64,000 bases of DNA from contig NZ_JAKCPW010000010.1 of NCBI RefSeq assembly GCF_021440085.1, positions 186,001 through 250,000 of the forward strand. Reading direction: 5' to 3'. A program made the position numbers and the translations under genes. Positions 26,645-35,208 of the stretch are shown here, one piece after another. The notes beneath the pieces are model-generated. The model ran no database searches. It was given only the letters and a program-made list of their open reading frames with translations, and was not told where the DNA came from. This stretch comes from Dyadobacter sp. CY261. GTDB lineage: Bacteria; Bacteroidota; Bacteroidia; Cytophagales; Spirosomataceae. The first letter of the stretch is position 1, and each line of letters opens with the position of its first letter.

Positions 26645-27752
26645 GGCTAGTCACGGTTTTCCGAAGCGCAAGCCAGCGTTCGGCGATCATCAGACAAATA
26701 AAGACCAGCAACAGCCAGGGCCGAAGCGTTGCTTCCTGCTGCGCTGCGGGTGCTTTTATAAACAATGCATTTAACTGACTATCGCTTAACGGCTCGTTTC
26801 CCGCATTCAATTTTAAGTCGTTTACCAGCAAATCGCCGAGCCATTCCGGCAACCGCCCGCTCTCGACCAACTCCGAATCTGCCAACCGCAATGAATCAGG
26901 CAAGGAAATGACCGATGCGGGAGCGGCCCACTCAGGCATGGCGCCCGAGACGATATATCTTGTTCCCGGTTCCGGGTGTTCAATCGCATTGTTCGTAAAA
27001 ACCCAGTCGTAATGCCTTCCAGGGCGGCTTTTCTTTTCTATTTCAAATGCAAAACCATAAACTTCGGTCAATGCACTGAGTGCTGCGGTGACGGCTTTTC
27101 GCTCATCGGCATCACGGTAATCAAGCAAAACGTGAATGATGTCCTTATAAGCCGGTTTGTTTTGAAGAAGGTTAATGGCCTTATTACTGGAATCTGTCAC
27201 CGAAAAGAGCTGATAATCACCCGGAATGTAAATACGCGGGCTCGATGCCAAACTAAGGTTATTACGGAAATACAGCTTAAAAGCAGGCGCATTAGCAGTT
27301 GCTAGTGCATTGATATTGTTTTGCAAATATGTCAACCCTGGTGAAAGGGTGGGCATTTTCTCCAAACTGGCTACTTTTTCCGGTGAAACCCCGAGCCAGT
27401 AAACCTGCTCCCCATCGCGCAAAGCATTTTCCAGCTCGAAACGATAGCTATCGGTAACCAACCGGTCGGGTTGCACCAGATGGATTGTTTCCGATCGGGT
27501 TATATTTTCAAACCAAGCCACAATCGGCCTGCTGACGATCAATGCCAGCAATGCGACCAGCAGACAGCGCAAAAGCATCAGTCCTATCTCGTTCGGCCGG
27601 AAACCGCGGTGTTGGAGCGTCGTTTGCTCACCCAGCCAGCGCATGGCAGCCCATTCGATGGTTTTACCCCTTCTTTGATACCAGAAATGGATCGCGACCG
27701 GCATTACCACGGCCAGCATTGCCCAAAGCAGATATGGTTGCAAGAATGTCAT
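26637..27752 (-). CDS. BatA-domain membrane protein
   Basis: The protein has 371 residues. The N-terminus is the BatA domain with two membrane helices: FLQPYLLWAMLAVVMPVAIHFW, then a conserved WAAMRWL segment and a Leu-rich helix to about residue 77. The middle is extracytoplasmic and a C-terminal helix lies at about 346-362. BatA-domain proteins accompany MoxR and DUF58 in Bacteroidota. The start ATG overlaps the DUF58 stop (ATGA) and the end overlaps the next gene by 8 bp, so translation is coupled on both sides. Confidence 0.82.
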   Translation of the reverse strand: MTFLQPYLLWAMLAVVMPVAIHFWYQRRGKTIEWAAMRWLGEQTTLQHRGFRPNEIGLMLLRCLLVALLALIVSRPIVAWFENITRSETIHLVQPDRLVTDSYRFELENALRDGEQVYWLGVSPEKVASLEKMPTLSPGLTYLQNNINALATANAPAFKLYFRNNLSLASSPRIYIPGDYQLFSVTDSSNKAINLLQNKPAYKDIIHVLLDYRDADERKAVTAALSALTEVYGFAFEIEKKSRPGRHYDWVFTNNAIEHPEPGTRYIVSGAMPEWAAPASVISLPDSLRLADSELVESGRLPEWLGDLLVNDLKLNAGNEPLSDSQLNALFIKAPAAQQEATLRPWLLLVFICLMIAERWLALRKTVTSHG

Positions 27753-28645
27753 CAGCCTTTTCTTCTGGTTAAAAATGCTTTTAACACCATCCCGATCGGC
27801 TCGCTCATCCGGGCGCGCACGAAGCGGACATGTGGGATTTGCAATGCGGTTTTCAAATCCGACAAGTAGGTTTCCATGGACGCGCGGTACTGCAGTGCCA
27901 CCGAATCGGCATCCAGTTCGATCTCGCGTCCGCTTTCCAGGTCCTTGAACCGGTAAAAGCCTTTGAGGTCAAAATCCGCCTCCTGATCGCCCAGTATTTG
28001 AAATATCACTATCTCCCGATACGGCCCGGCCAGTGAGCGGATCCATGACAACCATTCGTTCTCCGCTTGCAACAGGTCGCTTACAAAAATAAGTTGCTCC
28101 TTTTTTTTAGACTGGAATTCGGCATTATGCAACCCGGAAGTTTGCCACGGCCCAGCTGCCGTTGTCTTTTCCAACCCTACCAATATTTTCTGAAAGGCCT
28201 GCCTGGCCGATGACGCCGATCCGGTGCCGCTGATTGTCTCAACACGTCCCTCCTTCAAACCGTACAAGCTCATCTGGTCATTCTGAATGTAGCATAAATA
28301 GGCCAGTGAAGCCAACAGGATTTGCGCATATTGTAGCCTGCTAACACCATCCTCAGCATAATTCATCGATCCCGACAAATCGAGGACAAAACGGATCTGC
28401 CGGTCACTTTCGGTCGAAGATTCACGCACGAGGTGTTTGTCGGTCCGTGCAAAAAGCTTCCAGTCAATGCGTTTAGGATCATCGCCCGGCTCGTAATGCC
28501 GGTATTGTTCGAATTCAACGCCGATCCCGGAGCGCTTACTGGCATGAATGCCCAGCATCAGCTCTTCACTGACCAGTTTCCCGGTCAGTTGCAGGTTTTT
28601 AAGCTTGATCAGGCTGGCCGCCAGCAGTCCGGTTGTTTTTTGCAT
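27752..28645 (-). CDS. DUF58 protein, VWA-like partner of MoxR
   Basis: From the ATG at 28645 the protein has 297 residues; a TTG at 28666 would add seven. The DUF58 core is clear: GIGVEFEQYRHYEPGDDPKRIDWKLFARTDKHLVRE, followed by the VWA-like metal-site segment VLDLSGSM with a DxSxS pattern. No membrane helix, so it is cytoplasmic. DUF58 proteins are thought to act with MoxR ATPases in assembling or inserting cofactors into protein complexes. It is 34 bp downstream of moxR and overlaps the BatA gene. Confidence 0.88.
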   Translation of the reverse strand: MQKTTGLLAASLIKLKNLQLTGKLVSEELMLGIHASKRSGIGVEFEQYRHYEPGDDPKRIDWKLFARTDKHLVRESSTESDRQIRFVLDLSGSMNYAEDGVSRLQYAQILLASLAYLCYIQNDQMSLYGLKEGRVETISGTGSASSARQAFQKILVGLEKTTAAGPWQTSGLHNAEFQSKKKEQLIFVSDLLQAENEWLSWIRSLAGPYREIVIFQILGDQEADFDLKGFYRFKDLESGREIELDADSVALQYRASMETYLSDLKTALQIPHVRFVRARMSEPIGMVLKAFLTRRKG

Positions 28646-28679
28646 CGATGATGGATTTTGAGACAAGCGTTAAACGTAA

Positions 28680-29666
28680 TTACCGCAACGCCGCCAATAA
28701 TTCGTCGATCGCCTGATCGCTTGTGATCCCTTCCGCCTCGGCCCGAAAATTCATCGCGATGCGATGCCGTAAAACCGGGAATGCCAATGTGCGAATGTCA
28801 TCGGGGATGACCGAGAACCGCTCATGCAACACCGCGCGCGCCTTCGCGCATAGCACGAGTGCCTGCCCTGCACGTGGCCCCGCGCCCCAATCGCACCATT
28901 CGCGTACGAAATCCGAATTGGTATTCTCAGGCCGCGTCGAGCGTACCAGCTGGTTGATTTGAACCAACAACTCATCGGCAATATGCACCTGCCTCGTCAA
29001 CTTCTGGAGATCGACCATGTCCTGGTCCGACAATACGCGCCCGATTTCGGGCCTGGCTGTGCCGGTGGTAGTTCGCAAAACGTCCAGTTCCTCGTCTTCA
29101 CTGGGATAACCCAGTTTGATATACAACAAAAACCGGTCAAGCTGGGCTTCCGGAAGCGGGTATGTTCCAGCCTGTTCGATCGGGTTTTGCGTAGCGATGA
29201 TCAGGAACGGGTTGGGCAATGCATAGCTTTCTCCTCCATAAGTGACACTTTTCTCCTGCATCGCTTCCAGTAAGGCGGCCTGGGTTTTGGGCGGTGTACG
29301 GTTGATCTCGTCGGCCAGCACTACATTGGCAAATATCGGCCCCTGGTTGAACTTGAAGAATTTCTTGCCCGTATCATGATCTTCCTCCAAAATCTCGGTG
29401 CCCACAATATCGCCCGGCATCAGGTCGGGCGTGAACTGGATCCGCCGAAAGCTCATATGCAGGGCTTCGGACATGGTTTTGACCATTAAAGTCTTTGCCA
29501 AGCCCGGAACACCTTCCAAAAGGCAATGCCCGGAGGCCAGCAATGCAATCAATATCTCTTCAATCGCATCCTGCTGCCCAACGATTACCTTGCCGATTTC
29601 GGCTTTCAGCAACGGAAGTTTCGCGACGAGAGCGCGGTAGTGTGATGTTGTCGTTGAGGTTTCCAA
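28680..29666 (-). CDS. moxR: MoxR-family AAA+ ATPase
   Basis: The protein has 328 residues. Walker A is GVPGLAKT (52-59), Walker B is VVLADE (115-120), and the sensor-1 region IIATQNPIEQAGTYPLPEAQLDRF follows. The AAA lid domain is in the C-terminal 100 residues. Start is TTG at 29666; the conserved MoxR opening (LPLLKAEIGKVIVGQQ) begins at residue 17, which supports this start. MoxR ATPases are chaperones that act with VWA/DUF58 proteins on specific client complexes. The tldD/tldE genes upstream suggest possible clients or co-workers. Confidence 0.92.
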   Translation of the reverse strand: METSTTTSHYRALVAKLPLLKAEIGKVIVGQQDAIEEILIALLASGHCLLEGVPGLAKTLMVKTMSEALHMSFRRIQFTPDLMPGDIVGTEILEEDHDTGKKFFKFNQGPIFANVVLADEINRTPPKTQAALLEAMQEKSVTYGGESYALPNPFLIIATQNPIEQAGTYPLPEAQLDRFLLYIKLGYPSEDEELDVLRTTTGTARPEIGRVLSDQDMVDLQKLTRQVHIADELLVQINQLVRSTRPENTNSDFVREWCDWGAGPRAGQALVLCAKARAVLHERFSVIPDDIRTLAFPVLRHRIAMNFRAEAEGITSDQAIDELLAALR

Positions 29667-29678
29667 TTTCGATTTTTT

Positions 29679-29792
29679 GACCGCCGACGGCCGACCACCG
29701 ACCGCCGTGCGTAGATGAGTTATTCTTTACATTGATACAATTACTATCACAATTTCCGACCTCAGATTCCACCAAACCCAAAGTCGGCGGTC
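29679..29792. repeat. GC-rich inverted repeat between DUF4159 and moxR
   Basis: GACCGCCGAC (29679-29688) has an exact inverted copy GTCGGCGGTC (29783-29792) 94 bp away. The left arm continues into further GACCACC/GACCGCC units up to about 29707. The whole 159-bp intercistronic gap has no ORF. Confidence 0.5.
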
Positions 29793-29825
29793 CATCGGCC
29801 ATGGTCACGATGCACGCGGCGGCCC

Positions 29826-30443
29826 CTACCCCGTCAACGCATACACCACAATATTCACCCCAAACCGCGTATTGTCAACTGCCAGGAAGCGCTTGTTCCT
29901 GAAATCATAGTCCCATTCGCAGCCGTAATCCTTATTGCTGTACAGGACGCCGATTTTTCCGTTGATGGTGATGGCTTTGAGGTAATCATGGACGAGGTCG
30001 TCGCCCCAGCCGTTCAGCTCGAAAGAGGTGGTTGGCGGGCCGTCGTCGAATTTGAAAAAACTATGATAGACAGGATGGTTACTCGGGATTTTCTGCAAAG
30101 CCTTGGGGCCGAATGTCCGCGCCATTTCCTGCTCGAACGATTTGGCAAAAAGGCCGTCGATATCGTGGTTGCAATCGTCGACGAACACAAAGCCGCCATT
30201 TTGCACATACCGTTTGAAATGGTCGCGCTCCTGGGCCGAAAACTCTACTAGCTTATGCCCGCTCAGGTAGCAGAACGGGCTTTTAAATATTTCATTACTG
30301 CTCAACTGAACCACTTTCTCCTTCTCATCGACCGGAATCGTCGTATACTCGACCAGCGAATGCAACAAATTGGACGGCATTCGCTGGTCGGTATCCCAGT
30401 TACCGGATGTGTATTGGATTCTGGTGAAGAAAAAAGGTTTCAA
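29826..30443 (-). CDS. DUF4159 protein
   Basis: The protein has 205 residues and is essentially one DUF4159 domain: FTRIQYTSGNWDTDQRMPSNLLHSL, then FCYLSGHKLVEF, GGFVFVDDCNHDIDG and a final FGVNIVVYALTG. The domain has a class I glutamine-amidotransferase-like look without an obvious catalytic Cys. Start is TTG at 30443, 2 bp after the tldE stop, and the domain begins at once, which supports it. No signal peptide in this form, although some DUF4159 proteins are exported. Placed between the tld genes and moxR, it links the two halves of the locus. Confidence 0.85.
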   Translation of the reverse strand: MKPFFFTRIQYTSGNWDTDQRMPSNLLHSLVEYTTIPVDEKEKVVQLSSNEIFKSPFCYLSGHKLVEFSAQERDHFKRYVQNGGFVFVDDCNHDIDGLFAKSFEQEMARTFGPKALQKIPSNHPVYHSFFKFDDGPPTTSFELNGWGDDLVHDYLKAITINGKIGVLYSNKDYGCEWDYDFRNKRFLAVDNTRFGVNIVVYALTG

Positions 30444-30445
30444 TA

Positions 30446-31783
30446 CTAAACGGCGTCAGATAACGATGAGAATGTGAACTCCCTGATCTTCATCGGCGGA
30501 ATCAGGTAGTTGCTGTTGGTTTCGGTGCTCACCACGCGTTCGGGCTTGCCGAGTGTTTCGAGGTTGTTGAGCATGATCACCGGACTTTCATTAAAACGGA
30601 AGTTCTTGATCGGATGTTTGATCACCCCGTTTTCAATGAAAAATGTACCGTCGCGCGTGAGGCCCGTCAGCAGCAATGTCTGCGGGTCGACTTCCCGGAT
30701 ATACCACAGCTTTGTAACGAGAATACCGCGCTGGGTGGATTTGATCAGCTCTTCCATACTGGCTGTCCCACCGGCCATAATCACATTTGTAGGGAACGGC
30801 ACGGGTTTGACATTGTTCTTTTGTGCCCAATAACGGGAATAGACCAGGTTTTTGATGACGCCATTCTCGATCCAATTGATCTTGTTAGCCGCCTGGCCGT
30901 CGCCCGACCATGGCGATGAGGGTAGATCGGGATGTGTAGGGTCCGAATAAATATGGACGCGCTCGTCGACGATCTTCTCGTTCAGCTTGCTTTTGCCTCC
31001 GGCCTTGCTGAGAAACGACCGGCCTTCGTCGGCACTTCTTGCATCAAAATTGAAAAATATGTTTTCCAGCAAAACAGCGGCAGCCGTCGGTTCGAGGATT
31101 ACCGTGTATTTGCCCGGTTCCAATGCCTTCGCATCGACAGAACCCTTTGATTTTTGAATGGCGGTTTTCGTAGCTGCGGCCGTATCGAGTTTGTTCACAT
31201 CGCTGTACCCCTTTGCCACATAACCGGAGCCCTTGCCATCCGGCGTACGCACTGTGAGCGAAAAGTTGACGCTCGTACTGGGATAGTAGGCAAACAGGCC
31301 TTTGGAATTCATCATGGCAGAATAGCCTTTTTGGTTTTCGAGGAAACCGGCGGCGGTCATGTTCTGCGAGCGGGTTAAATCTAGGCTTTTCAAAACGGCC
31401 CCAGCGCGGTAATCCGGATTAATGCCGGCTGTGGATTCGAAAAAACCATTGGATTTCAAATAAGTTTGCGGTTCGAGTACACCTACATATTCGGGATTTT
31501 CGGGAGCCAGGCGCGCCAATTCTTCCGATCTTCTTACCACTTTTTCAAACGATTCTTCGCTGAATTCGTCGATCGTAGCAACGCCTACTTTCTTACCAAA
31601 TGCGGATTGCACCTGTAAATTCTGGTTGATCAGCGCGCCGCTGGTCGATACTTCGTTGCGCGCATAGCGGAGGTTGCCCCGCTCCTCGCCCAGGATATTC
31701 ACTTCGCATTCATCGGCTTTGGAATAGCTCAGCACCTTTTGGCACAATGCCTTTGCTTCTGATTCTGTTAGTATGATGGCCAT
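30446..31783 (-). CDS. TldE/PmbA-like subunit, copy 1
   Basis: The protein has 445 residues, the usual length for TldE (PmbA). It has the two-part TldD/PmbA fold: an N-terminal domain with GNLRYARNEVSTSG and a C-terminal beta domain ending in FRFNESPVIMLNNLETLG. It lacks the HExxxH zinc motif, as expected for the non-catalytic partner. No signal peptide. The neighbouring tldD is upstream; TldD and TldE form a heterodimeric metalloprotease that trims unfolded peptides in other bacteria. The DUF4159 gene follows after 2 bp. Confidence 0.88.
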   Translation of the reverse strand: MAIILTESEAKALCQKVLSYSKADECEVNILGEERGNLRYARNEVSTSGALINQNLQVQSAFGKKVGVATIDEFSEESFEKVVRRSEELARLAPENPEYVGVLEPQTYLKSNGFFESTAGINPDYRAGAVLKSLDLTRSQNMTAAGFLENQKGYSAMMNSKGLFAYYPSTSVNFSLTVRTPDGKGSGYVAKGYSDVNKLDTAAATKTAIQKSKGSVDAKALEPGKYTVILEPTAAAVLLENIFFNFDARSADEGRSFLSKAGGKSKLNEKIVDERVHIYSDPTHPDLPSSPWSGDGQAANKINWIENGVIKNLVYSRYWAQKNNVKPVPFPTNVIMAGGTASMEELIKSTQRGILVTKLWYIREVDPQTLLLTGLTRDGTFFIENGVIKHPIKNFRFNESPVIMLNNLETLGKPERVVSTETNSNYLIPPMKIREFTFSSLSDAV

Positions 31784-31970
31784 GTTGAATCTTGAATGAT
31801 TGAATGACTGAATGATTAAATGAGTGAATGATCAAATGAGTGAATTTTGAATGAGTGAATATTTTCAATGAGTTAATGATCGAATAATAAATATCCATGA
31901 AGCAAGTGACCAATACTCGGTCATTCAATCATTCGGTCATTCAAAATTCACTCATTCACCCATTCACTCA
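31784..31970. repeat. Inverted array of GAATGAGT-like octamers, tldD1-tldE1 junction
   Basis: The whole gap between the two genes is filled by variants of GAATGAGT (left arm, about 31786-31890) and their complement (right arm, 31917-31973). A perfect 20-bp inverted repeat joins 31835-31854 with 31937-31956, so the transcript should fold into a long hairpin. The array starts at the tldD stop and ends about 8 bp before the tldE start. Confidence 0.8.
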
Positions 31971-33608
31971 TTAAATTTTCCTCGCTGTATTAATCACATT
32001 AACCCCATTAAACCTCGCCGTGGAGCTGCCGTGCGATACGGCGCTGGCCTGCATTGGCTGCCCCTTACCATCGAAGAACGAACCTCCGAGGCGGTAGTCG
32101 CGCTCGTCGCAAACCTGAACGCACGAATTCCAGAATTCCTGCGTATTCGACTGATAAGCCACGTCTTTCAGCATGCCCGCGATCTTGCCATCCTTGATTT
32201 CATAATACAATTGCCCGCCAAACTGGAAGTTATAGCGCTGCTGATCGATCGAAAACGAACCGTCACCGATAATGTAAATGCCTTTTTTGACATCCTTGAT
32301 CATTTCCTCCACCGACAATGGCGTTTTGCCCGCTGCCAGCGATACGTTCGGCATACGCTGGAACTGCACCGAACTCCAACTGTCGGCATAGCAGCAGCCG
32401 TGTGATTCTTTCGCTCCGATAATGTGCGCCTGGTCGCGGATCGCCTGATAGTTCACCAGCACGCCGTCCTTCACAAGGTCCCATTGTTTGGTATTAACTC
32501 CTTCATCATCCCAACCCACGGCACCGAGCGACCCTACCTGCAATTTGTCAGCTACCAGGTTGACCTGCTTGCTGCCGTACTGGAAGTTTTTGGACTGCCA
32601 TTTATCCAATGTCGCAAACGACGTCCCCGCAAAGTTGGCCTCATAGCCCAGCACACGGTCGAGCTCCAATGGGTGGCCTACCGACTCATGGATCGTGAGC
32701 CATAAGTGCGACGGATCGAGTATCAAGTCATATTTGCCCGCTTCCACCGATTTGGCCGTCAGCTTTTCCTTGGCTTGCTGAGCGGCAGCGGTAGCGTCTT
32801 CGAGCATGTCGTAGCCTTTGTTATAACGGGTTGTGACACCGGTAATTTTGTCCGCCGGGTTTGATTGCAGATAGTCATAACCCATCCCCATCGGTGCGCT
32901 GAGCGACTTGCGCGTCTCAAACTTACCCGTTTTGGGATCGATGGCCGTCACGTTGAAAAGCGGCCAGATGCGATGAATGTCCTGATCGATGTAAGAACCG
33001 TCGGTTGACGCAAAATATTTCTGTTCATTCACCTGGAACAGGATCGAGTTCACATAGTTGGCACCATTTTTCATTGCCGCGTCGTTCACCGACAGCAGCA
33101 GGTCAACTTTCTCTTTGATAGGCACCTCAAAGGCGTTTTTCTTAATAGGCGCCTTCCAGCTCACCTCTCCAAAACCCTTTTGCGACGCGAGTTGCACAGG
33201 TTCCTTCATGAGTTTCGAATTGGCTTTAGCAATGGCAACAGCCTCTTCCGCCGCTTTGGCCAATTGGGCTTCATTTTTGGCATCCACCACGGCGGCGAAC
33301 CCCCAGCAGCCATTTGCAATGACCCTCACGCCTACACCGTACGATTCGGTGTTGACAATGTTTTCGACCTTGTCTTCACGGGTAGTCACATACTGGTTGA
33401 GATAGCGGCCAATGCGGACGTCGGCATAAGATGCACCTTTGGATTTGGCTGCATTCAGGGCGGCATCGGCCAGCCGCTTTTTCAGGACTACATCATCGCC
33501 CGGTACCAGAAATGCCTCAGGTGACACCGGACGGCCTGTTGCGAAGCCCGGCAACATGAACGCTCCCGTTCCCAGCCCGGCCAGTTGGATAAAATCTCGT
33601 CGTTTCAA
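31971..33608 (-). CDS. tldD: TldD-like metalloprotease with Tat signal, copy 1
   Basis: The protein has 545 residues. The N-terminus is a twin-arginine signal: MKRRDFIQ, then a hydrophobic stretch to about residue 22. The catalytic motif HESVGH is at 307-312 (zinc ligands His307 and His312, catalytic Glu308). A Cys pair is at 405-406 (SHGCCYADSW). Where canonical TldD has a C-terminal G-x-C-G-K-x-G-Q, this protein reads SFFDGKGQ, so the usual Cys ligand seems absent. Start is TTG, fixed by the Tat motif. Forms a pair with the tldE gene downstream. Confidence 0.88.
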   Translation of the reverse strand: MKRRDFIQLAGLGTGAFMLPGFATGRPVSPEAFLVPGDDVVLKKRLADAALNAAKSKGASYADVRIGRYLNQYVTTREDKVENIVNTESYGVGVRVIANGCWGFAAVVDAKNEAQLAKAAEEAVAIAKANSKLMKEPVQLASQKGFGEVSWKAPIKKNAFEVPIKEKVDLLLSVNDAAMKNGANYVNSILFQVNEQKYFASTDGSYIDQDIHRIWPLFNVTAIDPKTGKFETRKSLSAPMGMGYDYLQSNPADKITGVTTRYNKGYDMLEDATAAAQQAKEKLTAKSVEAGKYDLILDPSHLWLTIHESVGHPLELDRVLGYEANFAGTSFATLDKWQSKNFQYGSKQVNLVADKLQVGSLGAVGWDDEGVNTKQWDLVKDGVLVNYQAIRDQAHIIGAKESHGCCYADSWSSVQFQRMPNVSLAAGKTPLSVEEMIKDVKKGIYIIGDGSFSIDQQRYNFQFGGQLYYEIKDGKIAGMLKDVAYQSNTQEFWNSCVQVCDERDYRLGGSFFDGKGQPMQASAVSHGSSTARFNGVNVINTARKI

Positions 33609-33639
33609 ATTGTAGATGTTTAGCTAATAGAATTGTTTG

Positions 33640-33700
33640 GGTGAGTTGAAAAAAGTGCAATTCATAAGTTAATGAATGGCTGCACTGAGGTCAACTCACC
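33640..33700. repeat. Long hairpin between tldE copy 2 and tldD copy 1
   Basis: Three consecutive stems pair perfectly: 33640-33649 with 33691-33700 (10 bp), 33654-33659 with 33681-33686 (6 bp) and 33660-33665 with 33672-33677 (6 bp). The loop has 6 nt and the internal loop is a symmetric 4x4. No T-tract follows, so it looks like an intercistronic RNA structure or protein site rather than a terminator. Confidence 0.75.
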
Positions 33701-33745
33701 TGGTATGGGTGGCAGGATAGCGGTTTAAATGGATTACGGTTGCCG

Positions 33746-35062
33746 CTAAACCGCGTCAGAAAGGCTTGTGAACGTAAAATCACGGATTTTCAATGGCGGG
33801 ATCAGGCTGCCATTGGTGCGCACCGGTTTCCCGATCGCCTCCACATTATTGAGCATGATCACAGGGCTTTCATTGAACCGGAAGTTTTTGACAGGATATT
33901 TGATCTGTCCGTTTTCGATATAAAAAGTACCGTCACGCGTGAGGCCGGTATAGAGTAGCGTTTGCGGATCGACGCTGCGGATGTACCAGAAGCGGGTGAC
34001 AAGAATGCCCTTTTCGGTGCCTTTGATGAGGTCGGCTAGGGAATCGTTACCGCCCTCGAAAATGAAGCCGCCTGGTGACGGAATAGCTTTTACACCTTTC
34101 TTCTCCGCCCAGAATCGCGAATAGTACATGTTTTTGACCACTCCCTTCTCGAACCAGGTCACTTTCTCCTGCGGCCGCCCATCCGCAGCGAATGGCGCAC
34201 CGGGTATTTCGGGATTGGCAGGATCGGAATAGATCGTGACGCGCTCGTCGAGCAGCTTTTCGCCCAGTCTTGTGCCTCCGCCTTTTTTGCCCAGAAAACT
34301 GCGGCCTTCGTCGGCGCTACGGGCATCCATGCTCCTCATCATGTTCTGGACCAGGTCGTGCGCGGCCGTCGGTTCGAGTATAACAGTGTATTTGCCCGGC
34401 TCCAATGCCTTCGCGTTCACGGATGCCAACGCTTTCTGCATCGCAATTTCCGTAGCTGTTTGCGTGCTCAGTTTGGAAGCGTCGTTGTAATCCCGCGCCA
34501 CATAGCCGGAACCCGTGCCGTCGGCAGTACGCACCGTTACCGAAAAGTCTACGGAAGTGGATTTGTTATACCCAAAAAGGCCTTTGCTATTGCCCTGAGC
34601 GGAAAAACCGCTATTATCTTCCATATAACCCGCGGCCGTCAGGTTCTTTTTGGCGCAGGGATCTATGCTGCTAAAAGCCGCTTTGGCGCGGTATTCAGCA
34701 TCTATCGCTGCGGTATTTTCAATAAATGCTTTGCTTTCAATATACGACTGCTGACCGAGCATCGGCATATATTCCGGATTGTCGGGTGCCAGCTTTGCGA
34801 TCTCCTCCGCCCGGCGCACCGTCTTTTCGAGCGACGCGTCGTCGAACTCATTAATGGTTGCCGTCCCCGATTTCTTGCCGTAAACGGCCGTCACTGAAAG
34901 CGACAGATCGGTAGTTTCCCCGCTGGTCGACACCGAATTACGTGCATAACGGATATTCCCCGTCCGCTCCCCGGACAGCGAAGCGCTGATCTCATCCGCC
35001 TTCGAAAACGCCAGCACTTTATCTATGATTTTTTTTGCTTCTTCTTTTGTAAGGATTGCCAT
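33746..35062 (-). CDS. TldE/PmbA-like subunit, copy 2
   Basis: The protein has 438 residues and is clearly paralogous to the TldE of copy 1, sharing GNIRYARNSVSTSGE, DARSADEGRSFL and FRFNESPVIMLNN. No HExxxH motif and no signal peptide, so it is the non-catalytic partner. It follows its tldD across an octamer array and precedes the second pair across a strong hairpin. ATG start at 35062. Confidence 0.88.
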   Translation of the reverse strand: MAILTKEEAKKIIDKVLAFSKADEISASLSGERTGNIRYARNSVSTSGETTDLSLSVTAVYGKKSGTATINEFDDASLEKTVRRAEEIAKLAPDNPEYMPMLGQQSYIESKAFIENTAAIDAEYRAKAAFSSIDPCAKKNLTAAGYMEDNSGFSAQGNSKGLFGYNKSTSVDFSVTVRTADGTGSGYVARDYNDASKLSTQTATEIAMQKALASVNAKALEPGKYTVILEPTAAHDLVQNMMRSMDARSADEGRSFLGKKGGGTRLGEKLLDERVTIYSDPANPEIPGAPFAADGRPQEKVTWFEKGVVKNMYYSRFWAEKKGVKAIPSPGGFIFEGGNDSLADLIKGTEKGILVTRFWYIRSVDPQTLLYTGLTRDGTFYIENGQIKYPVKNFRFNESPVIMLNNVEAIGKPVRTNGSLIPPLKIRDFTFTSLSDAV

Positions 35063-35089
35063 TTACGTGATGCTTTTTGATGGTCATGG

Positions 35090-35208
35090 TTTTGAATGAA
35101 TGAATGAGTGAATGAGTGAATGAGTGAATAGGCCAATTTTGCCTAGTGTGCATTTCAATATTCGGTCATTCAATCATTCGGTCATTCAAAATTCATTCAC
35201 TCATTCAT
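35090..35208. repeat. Inverted array of GAATGAGT-like octamers, tldD2-tldE2 junction
   Basis: Left arm 35092-35129 has repeated GAATGAGT units; right arm 35162-35208 has the complement. A perfect 16-bp inverted repeat joins 35100-35115 with 35193-35208, the latter reaching the tldD stop. A 34-nt segment (35162-35195) is identical to 31917-31950 at the other tldD-tldE junction. Confidence 0.8.

Noticed and set aside
31784..31970. CRISPR array
   Set aside because: Units are about 8 bp, degenerate, without spacers, and arranged as two opposed arms; no cas gene is present.
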